Shown here piece by piece: positions 17,162 to 24,520 of a stretch of DNA of 31,947 nt; the first letter of the stretch is position 1; each line of letters begins with the position of its first letter. The position numbers and the translations under genes are program-made. Source of the stretch: Crenothrix polyspora (GTDB lineage Bacteria > Pseudomonadota > Gammaproteobacteria > Methylococcales > Methylomonadaceae); NCBI GenBank assembly GCA_945903675.1, contig CAMDOP010000004.1, positions 1 to 31,947 on the forward strand, given 5' to 3'. A model generated the notes under the pieces. The model worked only from the letters and a program-made list of their open reading frames with translations, was not told where the DNA came from and ran no database searches.

Positions 17162-18757
17162 TTAACGCAATAATTTAGCTTCTACAACACTACCTGCACT
17201 TAACTGTTCAGGCCATAATGACAATGACGTCTTAGTTTCGGTCTTAAACAGCAATGATTTGTTTAGCGACAGCGAAGTATTGATAGCGGCCATAGCCACA
17301 GGTTTATTAAAAAATTGAGCAATGCTTGATAAACGTTGACGTAATTGTAGAGCGTTAGCCCTAGGCATAAAAAAGGTAAAGGGCCCCTGCGCCGCTAATT
17401 TAGTCTTAACATATCCAGAATTAAGGCGCTTAAAATGCTCAGCACTTAAATCGGACAAGTTTGCGACCTCATTCACTTCTTTGGCTGCTAAATAAGCTAC
17501 ATCATACTGATTATCAATATGCACCTTAACAAAATAAGCTTCATTTTTAACCGGTGTTAAATTTAAACCAAAGGCCTTAGGATTTGCAAAGATACTGGAT
17601 AAAGCCAGAAACTTAGGCACATACGCCTTTGTTTCCTCAGGTAATTGTAAAGACCAATAATCAGCGCCCTGTCCTGCTGCCACATTACGCTCTATGGCGT
17701 TATCGACCATACCTAAACCACCGTTATAGGCTGCTAGAGCCAATAGCCAATCACCATTGTAATGTTGTTTTAGAAAGGATAAATAACAAATAGCCGCTTG
17801 CGTGGAGGCCTCAATATCTAATCGGGCATCATAATGTGTGGTTTGATATAAATCGAGATCATGACCCGTACTCGGCATAAACTGCCAAAGTCCAGCTGCA
17901 CTTTTGGGTGATAAAGCTTTAGCTTGATAAGCACTTTCGACTATCGGTAACAACGCCAATTCGGCCGGTAACTGCTGTTGACTCAAGCTCTCTACGATGT
18001 GAAATAAATAGGGTTGAGCTCGTTGAGATACTTGCTGCAAATAATGGGTATGCTGACTGTACCAAATAATATGTTTATTAACTCGATCATAGTGATTATT
18101 GAGCTTAGACTGAGCACCCTCATCTAAAGCCAAACTCGACTCAATAGAATTATGCTGGCGCATTTGATTAGCAACCCATTTTTTAGACTGGATATTATCA
18201 GACACCCTAGAGCTAGTAGAATTATCGTCTATGTTTTCGCGCTTTAAAGCCACAGCGCCATTAAATCTTAAACGCCCATAAGCCGTATAATTATACATAG
18301 GTGGTACTGCTGGCGCAGGCCTCACATTATGCCAGGCATCTGAACTTTGAATTGATTGCGCACTTACTTCTTGGTTCATGCGCCTTAAGGTAGACGGAAT
18401 TGATAGGTGATTATTTAAGATAGCCTCTTGAGTCGGCCCTCGAGGCCTAGGAATTTTCATTTCCAAACGAATACGCTCCCAAACATCGCCTGAGTACTGC
18501 TGCTTTACTGGCTTAAACAACATCATTCTAAAGTCATGCTCTCTGGTAAGCTGAGTATTGAGATGTTGATTAACACCTAAATTCTGCTCTAAAGCAGCAC
18601 TAGCCATTGAAGACTGGCCTGCCAATGACAATCCCAGAATACTGATTAAACCCCATGCCAAACATCGCTGGCTTATTCCTATTGCAGCGACAACAACGTC
18701 TGTATATTTTTCAGACGTTACATAGATTTTTTCTGGAACAAATAGATATTGGTTCAT
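17162..18757 (-). CDS. MltD-like lytic transglycosylase without LysM repeats
   Basis: The 531-aa product (ATG at 18755-18757) contains a family 1 SLT domain at about 255-400: LPAELALLPIVESAYQ with the catalytic Glu near residue 274, SAAGLWQFMPSTG, and LALAAYNGG. It cleaves peptidoglycan glycan strands in the periplasm. A hydrophobic stretch with ASA cleavage lies at about residues 30-54, which is late for a signal peptide. The true start may thus be further downstream; an ATG 25 codons upstream is also open. The C-terminal about 100 residues after the SLT domain contain no recognisable LysM motif, unlike E. coli MltD. The N-terminal 200 residues are low in recognisable features. The gene converges with mutT-thiE, whose stop adjoins it. 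Confidence 0.82.
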   Translation of the reverse strand: MNQYLFVPEKIYVTSEKYTDVVVAAIGISQRCLAWGLISILGLSLAGQSSMASAALEQNLGVNQHLNTQLTREHDFRMMLFKPVKQQYSGDVWERIRLEMKIPRPRGPTQEAILNNHLSIPSTLRRMNQEVSAQSIQSSDAWHNVRPAPAVPPMYNYTAYGRLRFNGAVALKRENIDDNSTSSRVSDNIQSKKWVANQMRQHNSIESSLALDEGAQSKLNNHYDRVNKHIIWYSQHTHYLQQVSQRAQPYLFHIVESLSQQQLPAELALLPIVESAYQAKALSPKSAAGLWQFMPSTGHDLDLYQTTHYDARLDIEASTQAAICYLSFLKQHYNGDWLLALAAYNGGLGMVDNAIERNVAAGQGADYWSLQLPEETKAYVPKFLALSSIFANPKAFGLNLTPVKNEAYFVKVHIDNQYDVAYLAAKEVNEVANLSDLSAEHFKRLNSGYVKTKLAAQGPFTFFMPRANALQLRQRLSSIAQFFNKPVAMAAINTSLSLNKSLLFKTETKTSLSLWPEQLSAGSVVEAKLLR

Positions 18758-18933
18758 GGTGTAAGAGCATAACCGTGAATACTTAACTTGGCAATAGCCG
18801 CTGCTAATTAACATAAAATAAGTTAGAGTCATTTCAGCAGTAATTCCCCTAACACGCCATTTTACGGCAGGTCTCTAGGTATAAAAATAATTCATCGTTC
18901 TGCTCTAGGCGGCCTTAAACTGGCAACTTGGGT

Positions 18934-18939
18934 TATAAT
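18934..18939 (+). promoter_or_regulatory. Candidate -10 box upstream of efpL
   Basis: A perfect TATAAT lies 68 bases before the efpL GTG on the plus strand. The -35 region is weak. Confidence 0.4.
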
Positions 18940-19006
18940 AACTATCGCTTTACTAATTAGGTTGTTGATCGACTAAAAGCAACATTAACTGACTCAGGAG
19001 ATACGC

Positions 19007-19573
19007 GTGGCCAAGGCAAGTGATTTAAAACGAGGTATGGTAGTTGAAATTAATGGCATTCCACATGCAGTCAAACATGTTGACGCCAAAAGCCCCTCAT
19101 CACGAGGCGCATCAACCTTGTATAAAATTCGCTTTACTAATCTTAAAACCGGACAAAAACTAGATGAGTCACTAAAAGGTGATGATTTCTTAAAAGATAC
19201 CGACCTAGTCAGGGCTAAAGTACAGTTCTCTTATGTTGATGGTGAGCACTATATTTTCATGAATATGGAAGATTACACTCAATACAGCTTAGGTCGTGAC
19301 GAATTAGACGATCAAGTTGACTATTTAACTGAAGGTCTAGAAGGCATCGTCGCTTTATTAATTGATGATGAAGTATTCGGCATTGAACTACCTAGCTCAG
19401 TTATTTTAGCCATCGTAGAAACAGCTCCCTGTATTAAAGGCGCATCGGCATCAAGTCGAACTAAAACAGCGAGATTAACCACCGGTGTAGAAGTACAAGT
19501 ACCAGAATATTTAGAAACCGACGAGCTCATTAAGGTTAATACTGAAACCGGAAAATATATGGCACGCGCCTAA
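19007..19573 (+). CDS. efpL: Elongation factor P-like protein EfpL (YeiP)
   Basis: EfpL binds stalled ribosomes and relieves arrest, as does EF-P, with a broader motif range. The 188-aa three-domain protein reads as YeiP and not EF-P: the domain I loop is SPSSRGAS with Arg33 at the tip, where EF-P has a modifiable Lys. FSYVDGEHYIFMNMEDY and IVETAPCIKGASASSRTKTA are other YeiP-type blocks. The start is GTG (19007-19009) with AGGAGA upstream. It is 11 bases before rlmG, so the two may be co-transcribed: a translation factor with a 23S rRNA methylase. Confidence 0.92.
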   Translation: MAKASDLKRGMVVEINGIPHAVKHVDAKSPSSRGASTLYKIRFTNLKTGQKLDESLKGDDFLKDTDLVRAKVQFSYVDGEHYIFMNMEDYTQYSLGRDELDDQVDYLTEGLEGIVALLIDDEVFGIELPSSVILAIVETAPCIKGASASSRTKTARLTTGVEVQVPEYLETDELIKVNTETGKYMARA

Positions 19574-19584
19574 AACGTTAATCT

Positions 19585-20736
19585 ATGACCAACCCATCTG
19601 AACAACTGTTAAAAGTTAAACTAGGCGAATTTACTCTGCAGCGCTTACCCAAGCGCCCCTTAGAACTTTTACAAGCCTGGGATGCGGCCGATGAATACTT
19701 ACTCGATACTGTTGCAGAAACTTTACCAAGCCTTACAGAGCCTCGAATTTTAATTGTTAATGATAACTTCGGTGCTTTAGCCGTAGCCTTGAGTTCATTT
19801 CAACCACAGGCTTTTTCAGATTCTTATTTATCTCAACAGGCAACACGACTTAATTTGATCGAAAATGGCATTTCGCTGCAGCAAGTTCAATTAATTAATA
19901 GCCTAGAACCTTTGCAAGGCGTATTTGACATTGTGCTCATTAAAGCGCCTAAAACCTTAGCCTTACTAGAAGATCAGTTAATTCGTATACGCCCACATCT
20001 AAACCCCAACAGCCAAGTTATTTTGGCGGGCATGATAAAAGTGCTACCGAGTGCACTTTGGACTATGCTAGAACGCTTGATCGGTCCTACTACGACCTCA
20101 CTAGCCAGAAAAAAAGCGAGGCTCATAAGCGCTAGGCCTGATATGAATAAAGCTCTTTTCACTAATCCTTATCCCGTTTACTACACGCTAGAAAATTCGG
20201 ATTATTTAATTAGTAATCATGCTAATGTGTTTTCGCGCGAAAGATTGGATATAGGTACGCGTTTTTTTCTTGAACATCTCCCCATCAAACCGGCTATCCG
20301 AGATATTATTGACTTGGGTTGTGGTAATGGTCTTTTGGGTTTAATGGCTGCTGAACGCAATCCCTTAGCGACACTACATTTTGTAGACGAATCCTTTATG
20401 GCCGTGGCATCAGCTAAAGATAATTTCTCCCGTGCCTATGAACTCAATCGCCCTGCTACTTTTACAGTGGGTGATGGGCTTTGTGATTTTGAAGCAAGCT
20501 CAGCCGATCTTATTCTTTGTAATCCTCCGTTTCATCAACAGCACACCGTCGGCGATCAAATTGCCGTCAGCTTATTTGTACAATCCAGAAGAGTATTAAG
20601 AAAAGGTGGGGAATTATGGGTGATTGGGAATCGTCATTTGAATTATCATAGTCAACTTCAACGCTTATTTGGCAATCATCATGTTATTGCCGCCAACGCT
20701 AAATTCATTATTATAAAAGCCGCAGTAAAATCTTAA
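19585..20736 (+). CDS. rlmG: 23S rRNA (guanine-1835-N2) methyltransferase RlmG
   Basis: RlmG methylates G1835 of 23S rRNA using S-adenosylmethionine. The 383-aa length and the two-domain layout fit: a degenerate N-terminal domain (LQAWDAADEYLLD, LIVNDNFGALA, SDSYLSQQATRLN) and an active C-terminal domain with SAM motif DLGCGNG near 243-249 and the catalytic NPPFHQQH near 313. LIKAPKTLALLE and LIGPTTTSLA match RlmG better than the related RsmC, which methylates 16S G1207. It directly follows efpL. Confidence 0.92.
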   Translation: MTNPSEQLLKVKLGEFTLQRLPKRPLELLQAWDAADEYLLDTVAETLPSLTEPRILIVNDNFGALAVALSSFQPQAFSDSYLSQQATRLNLIENGISLQQVQLINSLEPLQGVFDIVLIKAPKTLALLEDQLIRIRPHLNPNSQVILAGMIKVLPSALWTMLERLIGPTTTSLARKKARLISARPDMNKALFTNPYPVYYTLENSDYLISNHANVFSRERLDIGTRFFLEHLPIKPAIRDIIDLGCGNGLLGLMAAERNPLATLHFVDESFMAVASAKDNFSRAYELNRPATFTVGDGLCDFEASSADLILCNPPFHQQHTVGDQIAVSLFVQSRRVLRKGGELWVIGNRHLNYHSQLQRLFGNHHVIAANAKFIIIKAAVKS

Positions 20737-20851
20737 CTATAAGATTATGTTTAATGCAGACAGATAAGCAGTCACTTAACTTATATTTTTCATAACGAGA
20801 TAGACTTGCAAGAATTGCATAATCCGGATTAAATCTAATAAACCTAAATAA

Positions 20852-20889
20852 ATCCGAATCCCAACACTCGCTAGCGATGGAATTCGGTT
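20852..20889 (-). terminator. Likely terminator of the cold-shock gene
   Basis: CCGAAT and ATTCGG pair, with a partly paired inner stem (CCA/TGG, TCGC/GCGA), just after the csp stop. On the minus strand ATTTATTTAGG follows. It could also serve rlmG weakly. Confidence 0.5.
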
Positions 20890-20899
20890 TACAAATTTA

Positions 20900-21109
20900 T
20901 TACGCTGGGGTTACATTCTCAGCTTGCGGTCCTTTTTGACCTACAGTCACTTCCATAGTAACTTTTTGGCCTTCGCGCAATGTTTTGCGGCCGGCGCCGT
21001 TAATTGCACTGTGGTGTACAAAAACATCTTTTCCACCTTCCTGCTCAATAAATCCGAAACCTTTTTCATCATTGAACCACTTAACGGTACCTACAACTTG
21101 ATCTGACAT
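20900..21109 (-). CDS. Cold-shock protein, CspA family
   Basis: A 69-aa single cold-shock domain that binds single-stranded nucleic acid and acts as an RNA chaperone. RNP1 reads KGFGFIEQ and RNP2 reads DVFVHHSAI; the start GTVKWFNDEKG is typical. The leader of about 90 bases holds a CCAGCA/TGCTGG hairpin at 21138-21151, and a GAGTGA ribosome site precedes the ATG. The number of csp paralogs cannot be known from one window, so I do not give a specific letter. Cold regulation through the leader is likely but not shown. Confidence 0.95.
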   Translation of the reverse strand: MSDQVVGTVKWFNDEKGFGFIEQEGGKDVFVHHSAINGAGRKTLREGQKVTMEVTVGQKGPQAENVTPA

Positions 21110-21205
21110 ATTTCACTCTTTTAAACTAAAAAAATTACCAGCATTTGCTGGCTTTACAAAACCCAGCTTCACTAAGGAAGCCGACTCAAACTTTAACCGC
21201 GGGTC

Positions 21206-21235
21206 ATGTTAGCACTAAAAATATAAGTAGTGCAA
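21206..21235 (-). promoter_or_regulatory. Candidate promoter of the cold-shock gene
   Basis: On the minus strand TTGCAC (21230-21235) and TAACAT (21206-21211) are 18 bases apart. The start would give a leader of about 90 bases. Confidence 0.4.
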
Positions 21236-21603
21236 AAAACATTTTAATTTAATTATAGAATATTTTTATCTAACAATATTTCTCTGCCTTTTTAAGCCAG
21301 CGATGAGATCATTAATATGCAGAAGGATTTAGACTGCTTAGTTAAAGAGTCAACTAAGCCCGCCTCATTTCATTCGAAGACTTAACAAGAAAAGTATTGT
21401 CGCTATTTAAATACCCATCTATTAGCGAAATAACTTATCTCCGACGATGACTCACGTATCAACCAACAATCTCATCGCTATTGAACTATTTAATAGAGTT
21501 CCTGACTAAGCAGCTGACATAATTTTTAGAACTAGCTGTTGCGATATATGAAGGTACTAAATTGCTCATATTAATAGCGGCATATAAGATCCCCTACTTT
21601 TAG
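21236..21603. other. Gene-free AT-rich spacer with a long-range inverted repeat
   Basis: No credible open frame is present. AGCGATGAGAT at 21299-21309 is matched in inverse at 21469-21479, 159 bases apart. CTTAGTT and AACTAAG form a small hairpin at about 21338-21359. I cannot assign a function; it may be a decayed mobile repeat or a regulatory RNA region. Confidence 0.35.
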
Positions 21604-21622
21604 CTGTCAGAATTTTTTACAG
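21604..21622. promoter_or_regulatory. 19-base motif upstream of the PEP-CTERM gene (copy 1)
   Basis: CTGTCA, eight bases, TACAG. The ends CTGT/ACAG are inverse to each other, as in dimer-binding sites. It sits about 117 bases before the sigma54-like box, a distance suited to an enhancer-binding activator. Two more copies lie at 22825 and 22890. Confidence 0.5.
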
Positions 21623-21738
21623 TTTTGTTTATTTATTATGTCTACGGCCAAGCCATTAACGCAAGCCGTAATAAACGCCGCCCGTAACCACATGTTCTAT
21701 AATGAAAAAATTTATTATTAATTTTAAAACAAACATTG

Positions 21739-21752
21739 GGCCTAATAATTGC
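21739..21752 (+). promoter_or_regulatory. Sigma54-like promoter of the PEP-CTERM gene
   Basis: GG (21739-21740), ten bases, GC (21751-21752), with TT directly before GC. This is the -24/-12 spacing of RpoN promoters (GGC...TTGC). The start would lie near 21764, about 100 bases before the ATG. The -24 side is imperfect (GGGCCT in place of TGGCAC). Confidence 0.45.
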
Positions 21753-21865
21753 TTTATGAATAAGTGAGCTAGCGCTAAAAACCAAATAGACTAATCATTA
21801 GTTTTCGATTTTTAACCTAGTCACAACAACCGTTCAAATTTATTTCTTATAGCGAGTGTGTCATC

Positions 21866-22696
21866 ATGAAACTTAAATATTTAGTAACCTTATTTACCTC
21901 CATCGCTTTGTTAACGCCCTTAGGCGCACAAGCATTTGCTGTCCCAACATGCGGACCAACTATATGCGACATAACGATTACCGGCGGCAGCTACCAAGTT
22001 TATAAAGAAACAACACAGGGGATTTTAGAGCCAGTGATTCCTTCTACTTATACCGATGTAAAAGACATATTAATGGATAACAGCGTACGGGGTAACGTAG
22101 AATTAGGTTCATTCTTAGCACCTAATGATCAAACGACAATGACCGTTACTTTTGCCGGTGGATCTACAGCAACCTTTAGCAATCCTTTGGAAATAGATTG
22201 GAGAGCCAACGGTGAGGCTTTAGCGCGTAATTATATTACAGCGGCAGGCAATTCTGTAGGCATAACCCTATCCTCTGGTGAATTAGATACAGCTACTGAT
22301 TACTTTCTTAATCGACCAACAGCACTTGGGATAGAAGCTTGGCGACTAGCCAGCGATCCCAACATTGCTACTATCAATCTAGTTGATGGTCAAATTAAAG
22401 TGGGGCTAGATGGCTTACTCAATGCGTCCAATTTCCTTAATATCTTGTTTGCCGGGCAAGTAACTGCTCCAATTAATGCTCAAGCCAGTGAGGTGGTGAA
22501 AGTAACCTTAAATGGTAACAGCCAATATCGGTATGGCTTCTCAGCTACACCTACCGGCTATGCAACTTTAGATGGCAGCTACAATGGTCAATACCAAATT
22601 CCTGAACCAACGACCTTATTGCTACTTGGCTTTGGTTTTATAGGCTTAGGTTATATGCACCGTCATAACAAACGTGAGCAAGCAATTGTCGCATAG
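21866..22696 (+). CDS. PEP-CTERM sorting-signal protein
   Basis: The 276-aa secreted protein has an N-terminal signal peptide (about 1-25, ending AQAFA) and a C-terminal tripartite PEP-CTERM tail: IPEP at about 245-248, the hydrophobic stretch TTLLLLGFGFIGLGYM, then a basic tail RHNKREQ. Exosortase would cleave this tail at the inner membrane and send the protein to the surface or matrix. Two early Cys (CGPTICD) may form a disulfide. The mature domain is Thr/Gly/Asn-rich and probably beta; I do not recognise a named domain. No exosortase is in the window. A sigma54-like promoter and an upstream 19-base motif suggest activator-controlled expression, and a strong terminator follows. Confidence 0.9.
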   Translation: MKLKYLVTLFTSIALLTPLGAQAFAVPTCGPTICDITITGGSYQVYKETTQGILEPVIPSTYTDVKDILMDNSVRGNVELGSFLAPNDQTTMTVTFAGGSTATFSNPLEIDWRANGEALARNYITAAGNSVGITLSSGELDTATDYFLNRPTALGIEAWRLASDPNIATINLVDGQIKVGLDGLLNASNFLNILFAGQVTAPINAQASEVVKVTLNGNSQYRYGFSATPTGYATLDGSYNGQYQIPEPTTLLLLGFGFIGLGYMHRHNKREQAIVA

Positions 22697-22754
22697 TCCT
22701 ACTAGCGAAAGAGCTAGCGTTATAAAATCTTTTACTATTAGCTAGTCGTTTTAC

Positions 22755-22795
22755 GACCTCTAAAAAGCCTTAGCAAAGAGGCTTTTTAGTAGGTC
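22755..22795 (+). terminator. Strong intrinsic terminator after the PEP-CTERM gene
   Basis: CTAAAAAGCC and GGCTTTTTAG pair perfectly over ten bases around a ten-base loop, and outer GACCT/AGGTC extend the stem with a one-base bulge. The stem itself supplies the T-run, and it may work in both directions. Confidence 0.85.
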
Positions 22796-22824
22796 ATAGA
22801 ACTTATAAACAATATCCGTCTTCG

Positions 22825-22908
22825 CTGTCAGATTTCTTTACAGCGACACATGCCGTCATTAGAGCCTTAATGATTATTAAGGCTAAATAGTGTCAATAAA
22901 TTTTACAG
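22825..22908. promoter_or_regulatory. Two more copies of the 19-base motif flanking a perfect palindrome
   Basis: Copy 2 (22825-22843) is CTGTCA, eight bases, TACAG; copy 3 (22890-22908) is GTGTCA, eight bases, TACAG. Between them AGCCTTAAT, GATT, ATTAAGGCT (22863-22884) is a perfect nine-base-pair hairpin or operator. A GGCTAAGCCATG element follows at about 22921, recalling GGCCAAGCCATTAA downstream of copy 1. This looks like a duplicated promoter region whose gene is lost or is the repeat frame at 23024. Confidence 0.45.
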
Positions 22909-23023
22909 CTTAAAAAAGAAGGCTAAGCCATGTTGGCGTAACACCGTTAATGCTTAATATAGAACTATATTGGGGTCACTTAACATCGATAAAAATCAAC
23001 AGAACTCCAATCAAAGGCAACGC

Positions 23024-23242
23024 ATGCCTATGAATTGTAATCGCAGATCTATGAATATTAATCGTAGACCTATGAATTTAAATCGCAGTCCTACGAATGT
23101 TAATCGTAGACCTATGAATTTTAATCACAAGCCTACGAATGTTAATCGTAGACCTATGAATTTTAATCGCAGCTTTAAGCTTATACGTAATACTACTGTT
23201 GACAGAATAAGCTATGCTGCTGACAATAGCCACTGCACTTAA
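23024..23242 (+). CDS. Possible small Asn/Arg-rich repeat protein
   Basis: From the ATG at 23024 the frame gives 72 aa, most of it seven heptads of the type MNxNRRP (also TNVNRRP, MNFNHKP), then a short tail with one Cys. A TTG at 22970 would lengthen it by 18 codons but has no ribosome site; AAAGGC lies before the ATG. The product would be very basic and without membrane segment. The frame may exist only because the 21-base repeat unit has a multiple-of-three length, so coding is unproven. Confidence 0.3.
   Translation: MPMNCNRRSMNINRRPMNLNRSPTNVNRRPMNFNHKPTNVNRRPMNFNRSFKLIRNTTVDRISYAADNSHCT
23030..23176. repeat. Seven tandem 21-base repeats
   Basis: Seven units start at 23030, 23051, 23072, 23093, 23114, 23135 and 23156. 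Each is close to ATGAATxTTAATCGTAGACC plus T. Units 4 and 6 are identical. Period 21 equals two helical turns, so the same face of DNA would be shown each time. Variation is found at all codon positions. Confidence 0.9.
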
Positions 23243-23357
23243 GCGACGTTCAATAACGCTCAATAATAGCCTTAGCGATTTACTGCTTTTAACGTCCATA
23301 CCCCATTAATATATATAAAACACGAATAATATCGTCATAACAGTATTGAAAAGTCTA

Positions 23358-23387
23358 TTGACACGCGACAAACAAAAGATGTAAATT
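23358..23387 (+). promoter_or_regulatory. Sigma70-like promoter of the 231-aa gene
   Basis: A perfect TTGACA (23358-23363) and TAAATT (23382-23387) are 18 bases apart, and the start codon is about 67 bases downstream. Confidence 0.55.
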
Positions 23388-23454
23388 AACACCTAACATT
23401 AGTCGCAATAACTTAAGCAACCTAAATAAACTATCCACTAGGAGCACGAACCTT

Positions 23455-24150
23455 ATGTATAATAATAGTTTTTTTCCCGTTACCGAAGCAGATCAAGTTG
23501 TTTGGCTAAGTCATTACGCCTTAAGATTACCCCTTATCGGACCTCTCTGTGACATAAGTCCAGAAGAAATCACCAGCACCTTAGATGACATTACTTGTCA
23601 TATTTGGTTAATGCAAACCTGGCATCCCGCCATGCAAAATGATGCAAAAAAAGCCACTACTTTTAAGCGCCATATTATAGAAGATAGCGCTAGCGAAATT
23701 GAAGCTTACCCTTTAGCCTCTGTTTTTACAAATGCGCCAAAAATAGTCGCGCCTGGCATTAAAAAACGCTTATTCAATCAAATTGCGCGCATCAAAATAA
23801 ATCCTAACTATACAGAAACCATAGGCCATGACTTAGGCATTATCGCTATAATCAGCAACGTAGAACATCCTATACCTGATCCAACAATAACGGTTGAGCA
23901 AGGCGTAAACGGCGTTCGAGTACGCATCGATTTTAACAAATATGGTCATGATGGCATTTTCATTGAAAGTCGTATTAATAATGGCGACTGGGTGTTTCTT
24001 GCTATCGATACCGTAAAACCCTATTACGATGAGCGTCCTTTAGCCACAGGTAACACTCATGAAACGCGAGAATATAGAATGCGATGGTGGGACAAAAGCA
24101 TCGCTCATGGTGAATGGAGTGCCATTGAACATGTAGTATTGGGAACTTAG
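23455..24150 (+). CDS. Uncharacterised 231-aa protein of a recurrent family
   Basis: I know no function. The N-terminal half (about 1-130) is helical, with ADQVVWLSHYALRLPLIGPLCDIS, a Trp-rich segment WLMQTWHPAM, and RIKINPNYTETIGHDLGI. This pattern recurs in hypothetical proteins of many environmental bacteria. The C-terminal half (about 140-231) looks like a beta domain of fibronectin-III kind: VRVRIDFNKYGHDGIFIESRINNGDWVFLAIDT, then TREYRMRWWDKSIAHGEWS. There is no signal peptide or membrane segment. AGGAG precedes the ATG at ten bases, and it has its own promoter. Its stop codon is used as the first bases of a MITE-like repeat. It may be cytosolic or carried by a non-classical route. Confidence 0.8.
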   Translation: MYNNSFFPVTEADQVVWLSHYALRLPLIGPLCDISPEEITSTLDDITCHIWLMQTWHPAMQNDAKKATTFKRHIIEDSASEIEAYPLASVFTNAPKIVAPGIKKRLFNQIARIKINPNYTETIGHDLGIIAIISNVEHPIPDPTITVEQGVNGVRVRIDFNKYGHDGIFIESRINNGDWVFLAIDTVKPYYDERPLATGNTHETREYRMRWWDKSIAHGEWSAIEHVVLGT

Positions 24151-24285
24151 GTAAGACGCAATAATACCCCCCATTTTCATAGGATGTGCTGAACGATAGT
24201 GATGCGCATCATGCCTATAAAGCAATGCGCTTCAAGTTGTTCAGCACATCCTATAGGGGGATATTTTATTTTTTGCGAGTTACCT
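24149..24285. repeat. MITE-like element, copy 1
   Basis: The 137-base unit has outer inverted ends AGGTAAnnCGCAA and TTGCGAGTTACCT, and an inner imperfect hairpin with ATAGGATGTGCTGAAC and GTTCAGCACATCCTAT arms. It starts in the stop codon of the 231-aa gene. Copies 2 and 3 are at 26875 and 31598. Confidence 0.8.
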
Positions 24286-24300
24286 TAATACCTAATAAGT

Positions 24301-24363
24301 TATGTGGATAAGCAACGCGCATCCACCGATTATGCCGGATGCGCGTTGCTTATCCGGTCTACG
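24301..24363. repeat. REP-like palindrome, GTGGATAAGC type, copy 1
   Basis: GTGGATAAGC with GCGCATCCACC on one side pairs with GGATGCGC and GCTTATCC on the other. A closely related unit lies at 27605-27668. It is intergenic and non-coding. The remaining stretch to 24520 holds a palindrome at 24373 and a degraded CTTAACTGTGC...GAACAATAAA unit. Confidence 0.75.
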
Positions 24364-24372
24364 GGACTCGAT

Positions 24373-24392
24373 AAAACAGCTGAAGCTGTTTT
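24373..24392. repeat. AAAACAGC palindrome, copy 1
   Basis: AAAACAGC, TGAA, GCTGTTTT form an eight-base-pair hairpin. Related units are at 27564-27583 and 27749-27768. The T-rich end would let it act as a terminator in either direction. Confidence 0.7.
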
Positions 24393-24520
24393 ACTCCAAA
24401 CTTATTGAATACTTAACTGTGCAGAGTGACGCAGACCCTGCGGAACAATAAACCAGCTGCGTTTTTGAGCTAATTTTCTTTCGCAAAGCGCTGCTTTTTA
24501 ATAGTAACGAGATCTCATCG

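Noticed and set aside
22921..22965. Second sigma54 promoter after motif copies 2 and 3
   Set aside because: The GG and GC pairs present are not ten bases apart.
22970..23023. TTG start that would lengthen the repeat-protein frame
   Set aside because: There is no ribosome site before it and the added residues show no pattern; the ATG at 23024 is better placed.
23030..23176. CRISPR array
   Set aside because: The units are directly tandem at 21 bases with no spacers, and no cas gene is present.
23078..23299. Minus-strand frame across the tandem repeats
   Set aside because: It exists because the repeat is a multiple of three; no ribosome site or family likeness.
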